Below the pieces are notes generated by a model. It did no database searches. It had not been told where the DNA came from and saw only the letters and a program-made list of their open reading frames with translations. Shown piece by piece: positions 1 to 7,032 of a DNA stretch of 22,529 bases. Position 1 is the first letter of the stretch. The number at the start of each line of letters is the position of its first letter. The position numbers were made by a program, and so were the translations under genes. Source of the stretch: Syntrophobacterales bacterium (lineage in GTDB: Bacteria; Desulfobacterota; Syntrophorhabdia; Syntrophorhabdales; WCHB1-27); contig JADGQN010000018.1 in assembly GCA_017881765.1 (NCBI GenBank), positions 1-22,529 on the forward strand, read 5' to 3'.

Positions 1-599
1 TCGTCCCAGGGTCCCGTGAGCAGCTTATGGAGGAACCTCTGAGAGCCCTCGACAACCTTGTGGCAAAGGCCGAGCGTAGCCGCGAGTTCCTCCGTTCTGG
101 GTTTGAGGGGCGTAATGTCATAGGCCCCCGTATCGATCAGGGTGAGGTGCTGGTAGTTCTTGAGCATAGTCCGCATCAGTTTGAGTGCGCGCTCCGGACC
201 GAATTTCCTGACGCAGTATGCGTATTCACCCTCAAGATTATTCTCGGATTCCAACCAGCCCCGCGTCAGGTAATAACTGCATGTTTCCTTCGAGAGCGCT
301 CTTCTCCTTTCCGTGGAGCCGAGGAGCAACGATATGCAATCCTCCGCCTTGGGAAAGATGAGACGCGCCGTCTCCGATTTTATTCCCACCAGCGCATTCC
401 CGCAGTAACCAAACGCCAGTATAATGGTCGACACGTTGCTTATTCTGTAAATGGCTGCCTGAATCTGCTCTTTAAGCTTCTCCGGCTTCGTGTGTAACTT
501 GGAATCAATCCAGAGAACGGGGTGGGTAACGCCTGTCGCCTGAATGGCCAGGTTAAGCTCGTCTGCAATAGTGTTACAGGCTATAATGATCGTACTCAT
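1..599 (-). CDS. DUF1638 family protein, partial (C-terminus beyond the left edge)
   Basis: This is an open frame read leftwards from an ATG at 597-599; about 199 codons are visible and no stop is reached before the window edge. The translation starts MSTIIIACNTIADELNLAI. It carries segments I recognise from DUF1638: AFGYCGNALVG near residue 65, PKAEDCISLLLGS near residue 85, and YYLTRGWLES. These include conserved Cys residues (C8, the GYCGN Cys and the EDC Cys). Family members occur mostly in anaerobes, often near corrinoid methyltransferase genes, and their biochemical role is not established. The gene lies 17 nt downstream of gpsA on the same strand, so it is probably the third gene of a gyrA-gpsA unit. 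No good Shine-Dalgarno sequence precedes the ATG; a purine-rich stretch sits about 25 nt upstream inside gpsA. The family call is firm, the function is unknown and the start is moderately sure. Confidence 0.85.
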   Translation of the reverse strand, partial: MSTIIIACNTIADELNLAIQATGVTHPVLWIDSKLHTKPEKLKEQIQAAIYRISNVSTIILAFGYCGNALVGIKSETARLIFPKAEDCISLLLGSTERRRALSKETCSYYLTRGWLESENNLEGEYAYCVRKFGPERALKLMRTMLKNYQHLTLIDTGAYDITPLKPRTEELAATLGLCHKVVEGSQRFLHKLLTGPWD

Positions 600-616
600 T
601 TGGAAGGCAGGGGGCT

Positions 617-1612
617 TTAAGCCTCTTCCTCCTTGTAAACTCGCGCTGTGATATCCTCCAGGGAAGTCCGTATATCTTTGTTTTCGTAAACGATGCGATA
701 AAGCTCTTCGGTGATAGGCATCTCTACGCTGCGCGTTTTTGAGAGCCGGTAGGCAGCATCGATCGTGTAATAGCCCTCAACGACAGTCCTCTGATCACGT
801 ACTATCTCCATGGCCTTTTTGCCCCGCGCCAGCTCAACGCCGAATTGACGGTTCCTGCTCAAAGGACCGGTGCAGGTGAGCACCAGATCGCCCAAGCCTG
901 AAAGTCCCATGAAGGTCGCATCTTTCGCGCCGAGCGCTTTTCCTAATCGCCGCATCTCCGCAAGTGCCCGGGTGACATAAGCCGCCTGGGTGTTGCTTCC
1001 AAGACTTAAGCCCTCGATCATGCCTGCACCAATCGCCATAACATTTTTCAGGGCTCCTCCCAGCTCAACACCCGTAACATCCTCACTCGTATATACTCTG
1101 AATCTCTCGTTGTGGAGCATCTCCTGAAAATGGCTGGAGACCTGTTTGTTCCGGGAGGCAATCACGACCGCGGTGAAAACGCCTTTTGCCACCTCTCTCG
1201 CGAACGATGGTCCGGAGAGGACGGCGACGCCGGCATTATATCCGACTATTTCAAAAGCCACCTCGCTCATCCTCAAGAAGGTTTCGGTTTCGAGCCCCTT
1301 GCTGAGGAGGAGGATCTTTTTGTCGGACAAATAAGGCGCTGCCTGCTGTAGGGTGGGTCGCAAAGCGAAGGAGGGGGTTGCCAGAATGACGTCGTCGGCT
1401 GCTTTGACGGCTTGCTCGAGGGAACTGGTGCACTCAATAGCTTCGGGAATGGGCGCGCCCGGAAGATAAAAACTATTCTCGCCTGTCCGTCTGATTATCT
1501 CGCAGAGTTCCGGCTCGTAAACCCAGAGGAGCGTCTGGACACCCTTTCGGGCCAGGTGGATCGCACATGCAGTGCCCCAGGCACCGCCACCGACGACCGC
1601 TACGCGCATCAT
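617..1612 (-). CDS. gpsA: Glycerol-3-phosphate dehydrogenase [NAD(P)+]
   Basis: Reduces dihydroxyacetone phosphate to sn-glycerol 3-phosphate, the backbone of phospholipids, in the cytoplasm. At 331 aa it has the normal family length. The N-terminus VAVVGGGAWGTACAIHLARK is a Rossmann GxGxxG dinucleotide-binding fold. LSKGLE, LSGPSFA, the GGALKNVMAIGAG segment (with the catalytic-type Lys near residue 190) and GLSGLGDLVLTCTGPLSRNR near residue 245 are GpsA signatures. The frame opens with two consecutive ATGs (1607-1612), and which one is used is unclear. The start directly abuts a dispersed palindromic element that fills the whole gap to gyrA, so the only ribosome-binding purines (an AAGGC-like stretch) come from that element's terminal repeat. 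Co-transcription with gyrA upstream and the DUF1638 gene downstream is inferred from spacing. Confidence 0.97.
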   Translation of the reverse strand: MMRVAVVGGGAWGTACAIHLARKGVQTLLWVYEPELCEIIRRTGENSFYLPGAPIPEAIECTSSLEQAVKAADDVILATPSFALRPTLQQAAPYLSDKKILLLSKGLETETFLRMSEVAFEIVGYNAGVAVLSGPSFAREVAKGVFTAVVIASRNKQVSSHFQEMLHNERFRVYTSEDVTGVELGGALKNVMAIGAGMIEGLSLGSNTQAAYVTRALAEMRRLGKALGAKDATFMGLSGLGDLVLTCTGPLSRNRQFGVELARGKKAMEIVRDQRTVVEGYYTIDAAYRLSKTRSVEMPITEELYRIVYENKDIRTSLEDITARVYKEEEA

Positions 1613-1755
1613 ACCAACTTGCCTTCATTCATATAGCTTCGTTGCCTGCGCCCTGCCTCACTCCAGCGTACTTGAAGTACGCCTCCGTTCGTCACGGCTT
1701 GAGCGCCCGAGGCACCCGGCCGAAGGCTGGGTCGTATTTTTGAATGCAACTTGGT
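1612..1755. repeat. Dispersed palindromic element, copy 1 (gyrA-gpsA intergenic)
   Basis: The ends are inverted repeats: 1613-1627 (ACCAACTTGCCTTCA) pairs with 1741-1755 at 13 of 15 positions. Nested inside are CTTCG 1637-1641 pairing with CGAAG 1721-1725, TGCC 1643-1646 with GGCA 1711-1714, and a central hairpin at 1667-1681 (CGTACT, loop TGA, AGTACG). The shared motif CACCCGGCCGAAGGC lies at 1713-1727. It matches copies at 11913-12133 and 21726-21874 in order and content. It fills the gap between the gyrA stop (1757-1759) and the gpsA start. No transposase or coding frame is present. Confidence 0.8.
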
Positions 1756-1756
1756 C

Positions 1757-4177
1757 TTAATCCTCACCGATCAAGCCCACGCCCCGAATCTTTTCGTCGT
1801 CTTCGAGGTCCATGACTTTAACACCGAGCCCGCCCCGGTGGTGCTCGGTTACGGTCTCCAGGTTGAACCGAATGGTCCTGCCGGAGTCCGTGACCAGGAT
1901 GAACTCATCCTTCGGTCCCGCCCGTTTCACCCGCACAACGTCCCCATTCTTAGTGCTGCATTTCACGTTGATGATGCCTGTGCCGCCCCTGGCTTGAACC
2001 TTATACCTGGAACAGGCCACCATTTTACCGTATCCTTTCTCCGTGACGGTGAAGAGCCAGCATGACGCATCGACAACCTCCGCTGACGCAACCTCGTCCC
2101 CTTTCCGTAAGCGGATTCCGCGGACTCCGTAGGCGGTTCTCCCCATCGGTCGTATCTGGTCTTCCTTGAACCGGATAGCCATGCCTTTTCTCGTGGCCAG
2201 GGAGACCTCTTGCTTGGGCTCCAGGGGAAGTACGTCGATCAGGTCATCATCCTCGGGCAGAAAGATCACTTTTATCCCTGAAAACCTCACGTTCTTGAGC
2301 GCGGCCAGACTGATCTTCTTGACGTGCCCCTTCTTCGTCACGAGAAAAAGATATTTGTCCTCGGGGAAGTCTTTCACGTGGGTGAAGGCTGTGATGCGCT
2401 CGTCAGCATCGGTCTTGACGACGTGCGCCAGCTGCTTGCCCTTGGAGGAGAGGGGCGCTTCAGGAATCGTATGCACTTTCCGGACGTATGCTTTTCCCTT
2501 GCTCGTAAAGAAAATCATGTACGAATGGGTAGAGGCAATGTAGAGATGATCTACAAAGTCGTCCTCTTTGACGATGATACCGACTCTGCCCTTACCGCCA
2601 CGAAGCTGCTGTTTGTACTGGTCGAGCGAAGTTCGTTTGATGTAGCCTCCGTATGTGAGGGTTACGACTACCTCTTCCTCTTTGATCATATCCTCGATGG
2701 TGATTTCGGGCAGCTGATCGACTATCTCGGTCAGCCTCTCGTCTCCATATTTTTCCCTTATCTCCGTCAGTTCCTCTTTGATAAGCTTCATCAGCAACGG
2801 CTCGTTCTGGAGTATCTCCCGTAGCCGCTTTATCTCGGCCACGGTCGCCTTGTGCTCGTCGAGAATCTTGTTTCGCTCCAAGGAAGTTAGACGGGCGAGC
2901 CGCATATCCAGGATGCTCTGGGCCTGCTTCTCCGAAAACTGAAAGCGGGCGATGAGTGCGTTTCTTGCTTCTTCTGTGTTCTTGGCTTTCCGTATGATCG
3001 CCACGACTTCATCGATATGCTCCAGCGCTATCTTAAGACCGTCGAGGATGTGTAGCCGATCCTCCGCCTTCCTTAGTTCGAAGGCGGACCTCTTGGTCAC
3101 CACCTCTTTTCTGAAGTTGACGAACTGCTGAATTATCTGTTTGAGATTGAGGAGCTTTGGTTCGTTGTTGACAATCGTCAGAAATATGATGCCGAACGTG
3201 GTTTGCATCTGCGTGTGCTTATAGAGCTTGTTCAAGATCGGCTCGGCAAATTCGTTTCGCTTAAGCTCTATCACGACCCGGATGCCTTCTCTTGAAGATT
3301 CGTCCCGTATGGTGGCTACACCCTCGATCTTCTTGTCATTCACCAGCTCTACTATATTCTCAATGAGCCGTGCCTTATTCACCTGGTACGGAAGCTGTGT
3401 GATGATGATGGCTTCTCTACCATCCTTCTTGCTCTTTTCGATGGATGCTGTTGCGCGAAGGAGGATGTGGCCCCTTCCCGTCTCGTATGCGTCCTTTATT
3501 CCGTCCCGGCCGTAGATGATGGCTTCGGTGGGAAAGTCGGGCCCGGGGATGTAGCGCATGAGCTCGGCTATGGTAACGTCGGCGTCGTCTATGTAAGCTA
3601 TGGTGCCGTCGATCACCTCTTTGACGTTGTGCGGGGGAATATTTGTTGCCATGCCCACGGCGATACCGGACGACCCGTTGATGAGAAGGCTGGGAATTCT
3701 CGAAGGCATCACGACCGGCTCCTGCAGCGACTCATCGTAATTCGGCCTGAAGAGCACAGTCTCTTTTTCTATGTCCTTCAGGATTTCCTCGGCAATCCTG
3801 GAGAGCCTGACTTCCGTGTACCGCATAGCTGCAGGCGGGTCGCCATCGATGGAGCCGAAATTGCCCTGACCGTCGACCAGCGGATAACGCATCGAGAAAT
3901 CCTGTGCCATACGCGCGATGGCATCATAGACAGCCTGATCTCCGTGAGGGTGGAATTTACCGATCACGTCTCCGACGACCCTTGCGGATTTTTTGTAGGG
4001 CTTGTCATGGGTATTATTCAGCTCATACATCGCATACAGGATGCGTCTGTGGACCGGTTTAAGTCCGTCTCTCACGTCAGGCAGAGCCCTGCCTATGATT
4101 GTGCTCATCGCATAATCGAGATAGGACCGCCTCATTTCGTCTTCTATAGGTATAACGACCGCTGTTGGGGCCATCAT
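1757..4177 (-). CDS. gyrA: DNA gyrase subunit A
   Basis: Breakage-reunion subunit of the A2B2 gyrase that introduces negative supercoils; cytoplasmic. 806 aa. The winged-helix domain carries GKFHPHGDQAVYDAIARMAQ and the catalytic AAMRYTEVRLS with Tyr120 (E. coli Tyr122). A coiled-coil arm (about residues 350-480) follows, then the C-terminal beta-pinwheel opening with a GyrA box, QQLRGGKG, which separates it from ParC. Later blades repeat VTEKGYGK and VTDSGRTIRF units, and the end is acidic (DLEDDEKIRGVGLIGED). The residue equivalent to E. coli Ser83 is Gln81; the Asp87 equivalent (Asp85) is kept. Starts are ATG ATG at 4172-4177, with a strong AAGGAGG at 4181-4187 favouring either. gyrB is not in this window. 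It is first gene of a minus-strand unit with gpsA and the DUF1638 gene. Confidence 0.98.
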   Translation of the reverse strand: MMAPTAVVIPIEDEMRRSYLDYAMSTIIGRALPDVRDGLKPVHRRILYAMYELNNTHDKPYKKSARVVGDVIGKFHPHGDQAVYDAIARMAQDFSMRYPLVDGQGNFGSIDGDPPAAMRYTEVRLSRIAEEILKDIEKETVLFRPNYDESLQEPVVMPSRIPSLLINGSSGIAVGMATNIPPHNVKEVIDGTIAYIDDADVTIAELMRYIPGPDFPTEAIIYGRDGIKDAYETGRGHILLRATASIEKSKKDGREAIIITQLPYQVNKARLIENIVELVNDKKIEGVATIRDESSREGIRVVIELKRNEFAEPILNKLYKHTQMQTTFGIIFLTIVNNEPKLLNLKQIIQQFVNFRKEVVTKRSAFELRKAEDRLHILDGLKIALEHIDEVVAIIRKAKNTEEARNALIARFQFSEKQAQSILDMRLARLTSLERNKILDEHKATVAEIKRLREILQNEPLLMKLIKEELTEIREKYGDERLTEIVDQLPEITIEDMIKEEEVVVTLTYGGYIKRTSLDQYKQQLRGGKGRVGIIVKEDDFVDHLYIASTHSYMIFFTSKGKAYVRKVHTIPEAPLSSKGKQLAHVVKTDADERITAFTHVKDFPEDKYLFLVTKKGHVKKISLAALKNVRFSGIKVIFLPEDDDLIDVLPLEPKQEVSLATRKGMAIRFKEDQIRPMGRTAYGVRGIRLRKGDEVASAEVVDASCWLFTVTEKGYGKMVACSRYKVQARGGTGIINVKCSTKNGDVVRVKRAGPKDEFILVTDSGRTIRFNLETVTEHHRGGLGVKVMDLEDDEKIRGVGLIGED

Positions 4178-4319
4178 GAGCCTCCTTGGTAATGGTGAAA
4201 AGCAACAGTCAGCAGTTAGGGTTCGGCCTAAGCCGACCTACGTACGCAACTGGTTTCTGCCCTTGTCTCTGCTGATAGCTGAAAGCTTCTATGCGTAATC
4301 TACCATAAGTACTAACCCG

Positions 4320-4348
4320 TTGACAATTCGGCGTACATCGGTGAGAAT
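4320..4348 (+). promoter_or_regulatory. Candidate sigma-70 promoter upstream of the lipoprotein gene
   Basis: A perfect TTGACA (4320-4325), a 17-nt spacer and GAGAAT (4343-4348, 4 of 6 to TATAAT). The start codon of the lipoprotein gene is at 4357, so initiation from this promoter would give a leaderless or nearly leaderless mRNA and exclude the AGAGGG at 4349-4354. Either the gene is expressed that way or the promoter lies further upstream. Confidence 0.35.
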
Positions 4349-4356
4349 AGAGGGCA

Positions 4357-4668
4357 ATGAAATATATCGCAATCCTTCTCGCTGCCATCTTCCTGATCGT
4401 TGGTTGCAGTGCGTATGAGAATGAGAACAAAAGCCTGAAAGAGGAACTCAGGCTGCTCCGGGAAGAGAACAACTACCTCAAGGCCGAAATGGTCGGGCTC
4501 AAGAAGGAAGTGGATGAGTTGAGGACCAAGCTCAAGGAAGAAAGAGAGAGCGTGACAAAAAGGATCCACGAAGAGGTTCAGGCAGTAAAGAAGGCCCAGG
4601 AGGAGCAGAACGGCAGGAAAAGACCAGCTGACGCAAAGCCCCAGCCCCTCAAAAAGAAAACCCCGTGA
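4357..4668 (+). CDS. Small coiled-coil lipoprotein
   Basis: 103 aa with a classical lipoprotein signal: Lys2, a hydrophobic core (residues 4-15) and a lipobox ending VGC with Cys17. Ser18 at +2 would favour outer-membrane sorting under the enterobacterial rule. The mature part has no domain I recognise. From about residue 22 to 85 it is a highly charged Glu/Lys/Leu heptad pattern (LREENNYLKAEMVGLKKEV) predicting a long coiled coil, followed by a basic, Pro-rich tail (KPQPLKKKTP). This resembles Lpp-like or YgdR-like tethering or spacer lipoproteins in architecture only; no function can be assigned. It diverges from gyrA and lies upstream of truA. The signal peptide and ATG at 4357 with AGAGGG just before it support the start. 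Confidence 0.85.
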   Translation: MKYIAILLAAIFLIVGCSAYENENKSLKEELRLLREENNYLKAEMVGLKKEVDELRTKLKEERESVTKRIHEEVQAVKKAQEEQNGRKRPADAKPQPLKKKTP

Positions 4669-4697
4669 TACCTGTAGGAGAAATTCCAAATCCCAAT

Positions 4698-4745
4698 GTC
4701 CTTACGGGATGCTTCGCTAGAGGGGTACCCGTGTCTAACACGGGT
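4698..4745 (+). repeat. Repeat module and hairpin ahead of truA
   Basis: The stretch TCCTTACGGGATGCTTCGC (4699-4717) closely matches part of the palindromic element copy 2 (11972-11988 and 11994-12005). It is followed by a perfect 8-bp hairpin, ACCCGTGT (4727-4734), loop CTA, ACACGGGT (4738-4745). There is no T-tract after the stem, so it is not a typical intrinsic terminator. It looks like a solitary fragment of the dispersed element family between the lipoprotein gene and truA. Confidence 0.55.
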
Positions 4746-4767
4746 CTATGAATAAAGGCGAATCGGT

Positions 4768-5502
4768 ATGAGAAATATAGCTCTCGCGCTTGCATATGAC
4801 GGGACAAACTATCACGGCTGGCAAAGGCAGCCCGGGGTCGTCACCGTGGAGCAGAAAGTACGGGAAGCACTCCAGAAGATCCTCGACCATGAAACGAAGA
4901 TCTATGCGGGCGCCCGGACCGACAGCGGGGTGCACGCGATGGATCAGGTGATCAATTTTGTCACGGAGAAAGGCATAGGGCTTCAGAATCTATCGAGGGG
5001 TCTGAATAGCCTTCTTCCACCCGATATCAGGGTCATGAGTGCGCGCGACGCAGATGAAAGCTTCCATGCGAGGTACTCCGCGCGCAGTAAGACCTATGTC
5101 TACTGTATCCTCAATGAGCTCTCCAATTCCCCTTTCCTTATCCGGTACGTGCTTCACTGGCCTCGCACTCTTGATGTCGGGGCAATGAAGGAAGCGGTGG
5201 ACTGCCTCATAGGGGAGCATGATTTCAGCGCATTTAAGAAGAAAGATGAGTTCTATAAGAACCCGGCAAGAGAAGTGAAAAGGGCGCGGGTCACCAAAAG
5301 GGCAGGCATGATCTATATTATCCTCGAGGCAACAGGCTTCATGCGTTATATGGTAAGGATCATTGCGGGCACCCTCATCCTTGCCGGGCAAGGCAAAATA
5401 AACTGCAGTGAATTTAAGGAGATTCTGGAGTCGAGAGAGCGGGAGAGAGCAGGCCAGACCTTACCCCCACACGGGCTCTTCCTGAAAAAGATTACGTACT
5501 AG
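4768..5502 (+). CDS. truA: tRNA pseudouridine(38-40) synthase TruA
   Basis: Converts uridines 38-40 of the tRNA anticodon arm to pseudouridine; cytoplasmic. At 244 aa it has the usual length. The N-terminal LAYDGTNYHGWQRQPG and the catalytic AGARTDSGVHA (Asp52) are diagnostic. FHARYSARSKTYVY near residue 100 and the C-terminal GFMRYMVRIIAGTLI segment, which supports the active site, are also family features. A seven-codon open frame (ATG 4748, MNKGESV, stop TGA 4769-4771) overlaps the truA ATG as ATGA, which could couple translation; otherwise only a weak AAAGG (4754-4758) precedes the start. Neighbours are the lipoprotein gene upstream and the sigma factor downstream, separated by gaps of about 100-125 bp, so co-transcription is possible but not shown. 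Confidence 0.97.
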   Translation: MRNIALALAYDGTNYHGWQRQPGVVTVEQKVREALQKILDHETKIYAGARTDSGVHAMDQVINFVTEKGIGLQNLSRGLNSLLPPDIRVMSARDADESFHARYSARSKTYVYCILNELSNSPFLIRYVLHWPRTLDVGAMKEAVDCLIGEHDFSAFKKKDEFYKNPAREVKRARVTKRAGMIYIILEATGFMRYMVRIIAGTLILAGQGKINCSEFKEILESRERERAGQTLPPHGLFLKKITY

Positions 5503-5605
5503 ACGTCCCCCACCAAAATCTTATCTCCGTTACCTAACTGCCGATAATACCATAGAACAGCATGTTCAATTAAAGATAACGGTAGCAGAGCACCCTGGAA
5601 GGAAA

Positions 5606-5620
5606 CATCCTGTAAGGATG
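5606..5620 (+). promoter_or_regulatory. Hairpin enclosing the sigma-factor ribosome-binding site
   Basis: CATCCTGTAAGGATG folds into a perfect 6-bp stem (CATCCT with AGGATG) and a 3-nt loop. The AAGGAT (5614-5619) that serves as Shine-Dalgarno for the ATG at 5629 lies in the 3' strand of the stem, so the hairpin would mask it. The same 15-mer, inverted and with one change, is found in the palindromic element copy 2 near 11971-11984. It may therefore be a repeat fragment rather than an evolved switch. Confidence 0.45.
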
Positions 5621-5628
5621 AAGCATTT

Positions 5629-6366
5629 ATGAGAAGCAGAGCTTTTCCAACAACTGTTGTCATCGACCGGGAAAAGACTATCGAAGAGCTGATGCCTGTC
5701 ATCAAGCATCTGGCCTACAAGATCTCCTACGGTTTTGATGACGATATGCTCATCGACGATCTCGTATCCGCCGGGGTGATGGGGTTGCTCGAATCACTGG
5801 ATCGGTATGATCCGAGGAAGAATATCAAGCTGAACACGTTCGCGTACTGGAGAATTCGCGGCGCGATGATAGACGAGTTGAGGAAGCGTGACTGGATACC
5901 CAAGAACACCAGGTCGAAGGCGAAGAAGATCACTGAGGCGATCCGCGATCTGGAATCGAGGCTGGGCAGATATCCCGAGGAACAAGAGATAGCCCGGGAA
6001 CTGGATGTAAACCTTGAAGACTACCTGAACATGCTCAAAGAGTTCGGGAGCCTGACCGTCCTGAGTATGGACGAGTTGGCGGAAAAAACAGGGTTGCCGG
6101 CTGACGAGATCACACGTTATGCGATGGAGGACGATACCGACCCGGAGCAACATGCGGAACTGAAGGACATCGAGCGCATGCTGGCTAAAGAGATAGAAAA
6201 GCTCTCCGAACGACAGCAACAGGTACTGACTTTTTACTATTATGAAGATATGAACATGAAGGAAATAGCCGAGCTTCTCAGCATCACGGAATCAAGAGTC
6301 TCGCAGATTCATTCCCAGGCACTCCTGAACCTGAGATCGCGTTTGAAACGGCCCGACTGTACATAG
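5629..6366 (+). CDS. fliA: RNA polymerase sigma factor, FliA/WhiG (sigma-28) family
   Basis: 245 aa alternative sigma factor that directs RNA polymerase to a dedicated promoter class. Region 2 spans about residues 20-85 (DLVSAGVMGLLESLDRYDP, then FAYWRIRGAMIDELRKRDW). Region 3 lies around 90-150 (RSKAKKITEAI, LGRYPEEQEIARELDV). Region 4 ends the protein with a helix-turn-helix, MKEIAELLSITESRVSQIHS. Order and length fit FliA/SigD/WhiG rather than the primary sigma or ECF groups. FliA controls late flagellar genes in many bacteria, but no flagellar or anti-sigma (flgM) gene is in this window, so its regulon is unknown here. AAGGAT lies 9 nt before the ATG and is part of a small hairpin (5606-5620). 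It converges with the zinc-ribbon gene at 6452; no clear terminator is visible between them. Confidence 0.92.
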   Translation: MRSRAFPTTVVIDREKTIEELMPVIKHLAYKISYGFDDDMLIDDLVSAGVMGLLESLDRYDPRKNIKLNTFAYWRIRGAMIDELRKRDWIPKNTRSKAKKITEAIRDLESRLGRYPEEQEIARELDVNLEDYLNMLKEFGSLTVLSMDELAEKTGLPADEITRYAMEDDTDPEQHAELKDIERMLAKEIEKLSERQQQVLTFYYYEDMNMKEIAELLSITESRVSQIHSQALLNLRSRLKRPDCT

Positions 6367-6451
6367 CGGCCCGTAGGAATCTATGGAACAACCCGCCTCA
6401 GCACTTTCTGAAGACTTTGGCCGGCGCGTCTGACCGCAGCCCCTGATCCTT

Positions 6452-6817
6452 TCAGTATAGCTGGTGCACAGAGTGACCCTGCTCGTCCTTCTCGGCCCCT
6501 TCTTCCGCCAGGCGGACCCATTCCACGGAATTTTTATTCAGCGCGATGAATCCCACGTGAATATCGGCAAGTTTCGCCTCCTCTTTCGCATCGGAGAGGA
6601 TGACGAACTGCCGCTCGTCATTGATGGCGTCGCTCACCCGGTTCAGATGGAGAGGGACGAAAAGGTTTCCCCTGTATATCTTATCCCGGCCCTTCAGACG
6701 AACCTTGACGAACTTTCCCTCGGGAGGACCGGCTAGGTTTGAACGGCAGTGCTTGCAGATGCGCGCGTCCCCCCGGATCGTTTCCGCGCAGTAAGGACAA
6801 TCCTTCATCACCTGCAT
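6452..6817 (-). CDS. Zinc-ribbon protein with a small beta-rich C-terminal domain
   Basis: 121 aa from the ATG at 6815-6817, which has AGGAGG (6825-6830) at ideal distance; an in-frame TTG further upstream lacks such a site. The N-terminus has a zinc ribbon, CPYCAETIRGDARICKHC (CxxC-x10-CxxC), of the kind that begins many small double-zinc-ribbon bacterial proteins. Residues about 35-105 (VRLKGRDKIYRGNLFVPLHL, RVSDAINDERQFVILSD, GFIALNKNSVEWVRL) look like a short beta-barrel domain resembling the DUF6812 type; that comparison is from memory and not firm. No enzyme motif is seen. It lies downstream of pyrE on the same strand, with about 215 bp between. Function unknown. Confidence 0.8.
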   Translation of the reverse strand: MQVMKDCPYCAETIRGDARICKHCRSNLAGPPEGKFVKVRLKGRDKIYRGNLFVPLHLNRVSDAINDERQFVILSDAKEEAKLADIHVGFIALNKNSVEWVRLAEEGAEKDEQGHSVHQLY

Positions 6818-6991
6818 ACTGAGTCCTCCTTCCAAGAAGATGTAATCCCCTGGTGATTCTCTATACGTTTATCGGGCGAATCCTGCTGTCAGTTAAGCCT
6901 TCGGCCCAATAAGGGAAAGGAGCCATCGGTGGTCACCGTTCAACCAAATCCAGCAATGCCCTCTCACCGCAACCGGTAGTTCACAAGTCTC

Positions 6992-7025
6992 ATAGGTCGT
7001 ATAAGGCCTATAGGACCTATTTTTT
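6992..7025 (+). terminator. Strong hairpin followed by T6 (plus-strand orientation)
   Basis: ATAGGTC (6992-6998) pairs with GACCTAT (7014-7020), and TATA (7000-7003) with TATA (7009-7012) inside it, around an AGGCC loop with one G/G mismatch. Six Ts (7020-7025) follow on the plus strand, the form of an intrinsic terminator. However, the neighbouring genes pyrE (stop at 7033) and the zinc-ribbon gene are both on the minus strand, where the T-run becomes an A-run before the stem. It may stop antisense transcription or act only as a 3'-end structure for pyrE mRNA. Confidence 0.5.
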
Positions 7026-7032
7026 ACAGCAG

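Noticed and set aside
27..497. 156-codon plus-strand open frame at the left edge
   Set aside because: The opposite strand encodes a clear DUF1638 protein over the same interval.
1757..4177. ParC (topoisomerase IV subunit A) as alternative for gyrA
   Set aside because: An intact GyrA box (QQLRGGKG) and a full set of C-terminal blades support GyrA.
3467..4192. 241-codon plus-strand open frame opposite gyrA
   Set aside because: Shadow of the gyrA coding strand; no domain, no ribosome site, and gyrA is certain.
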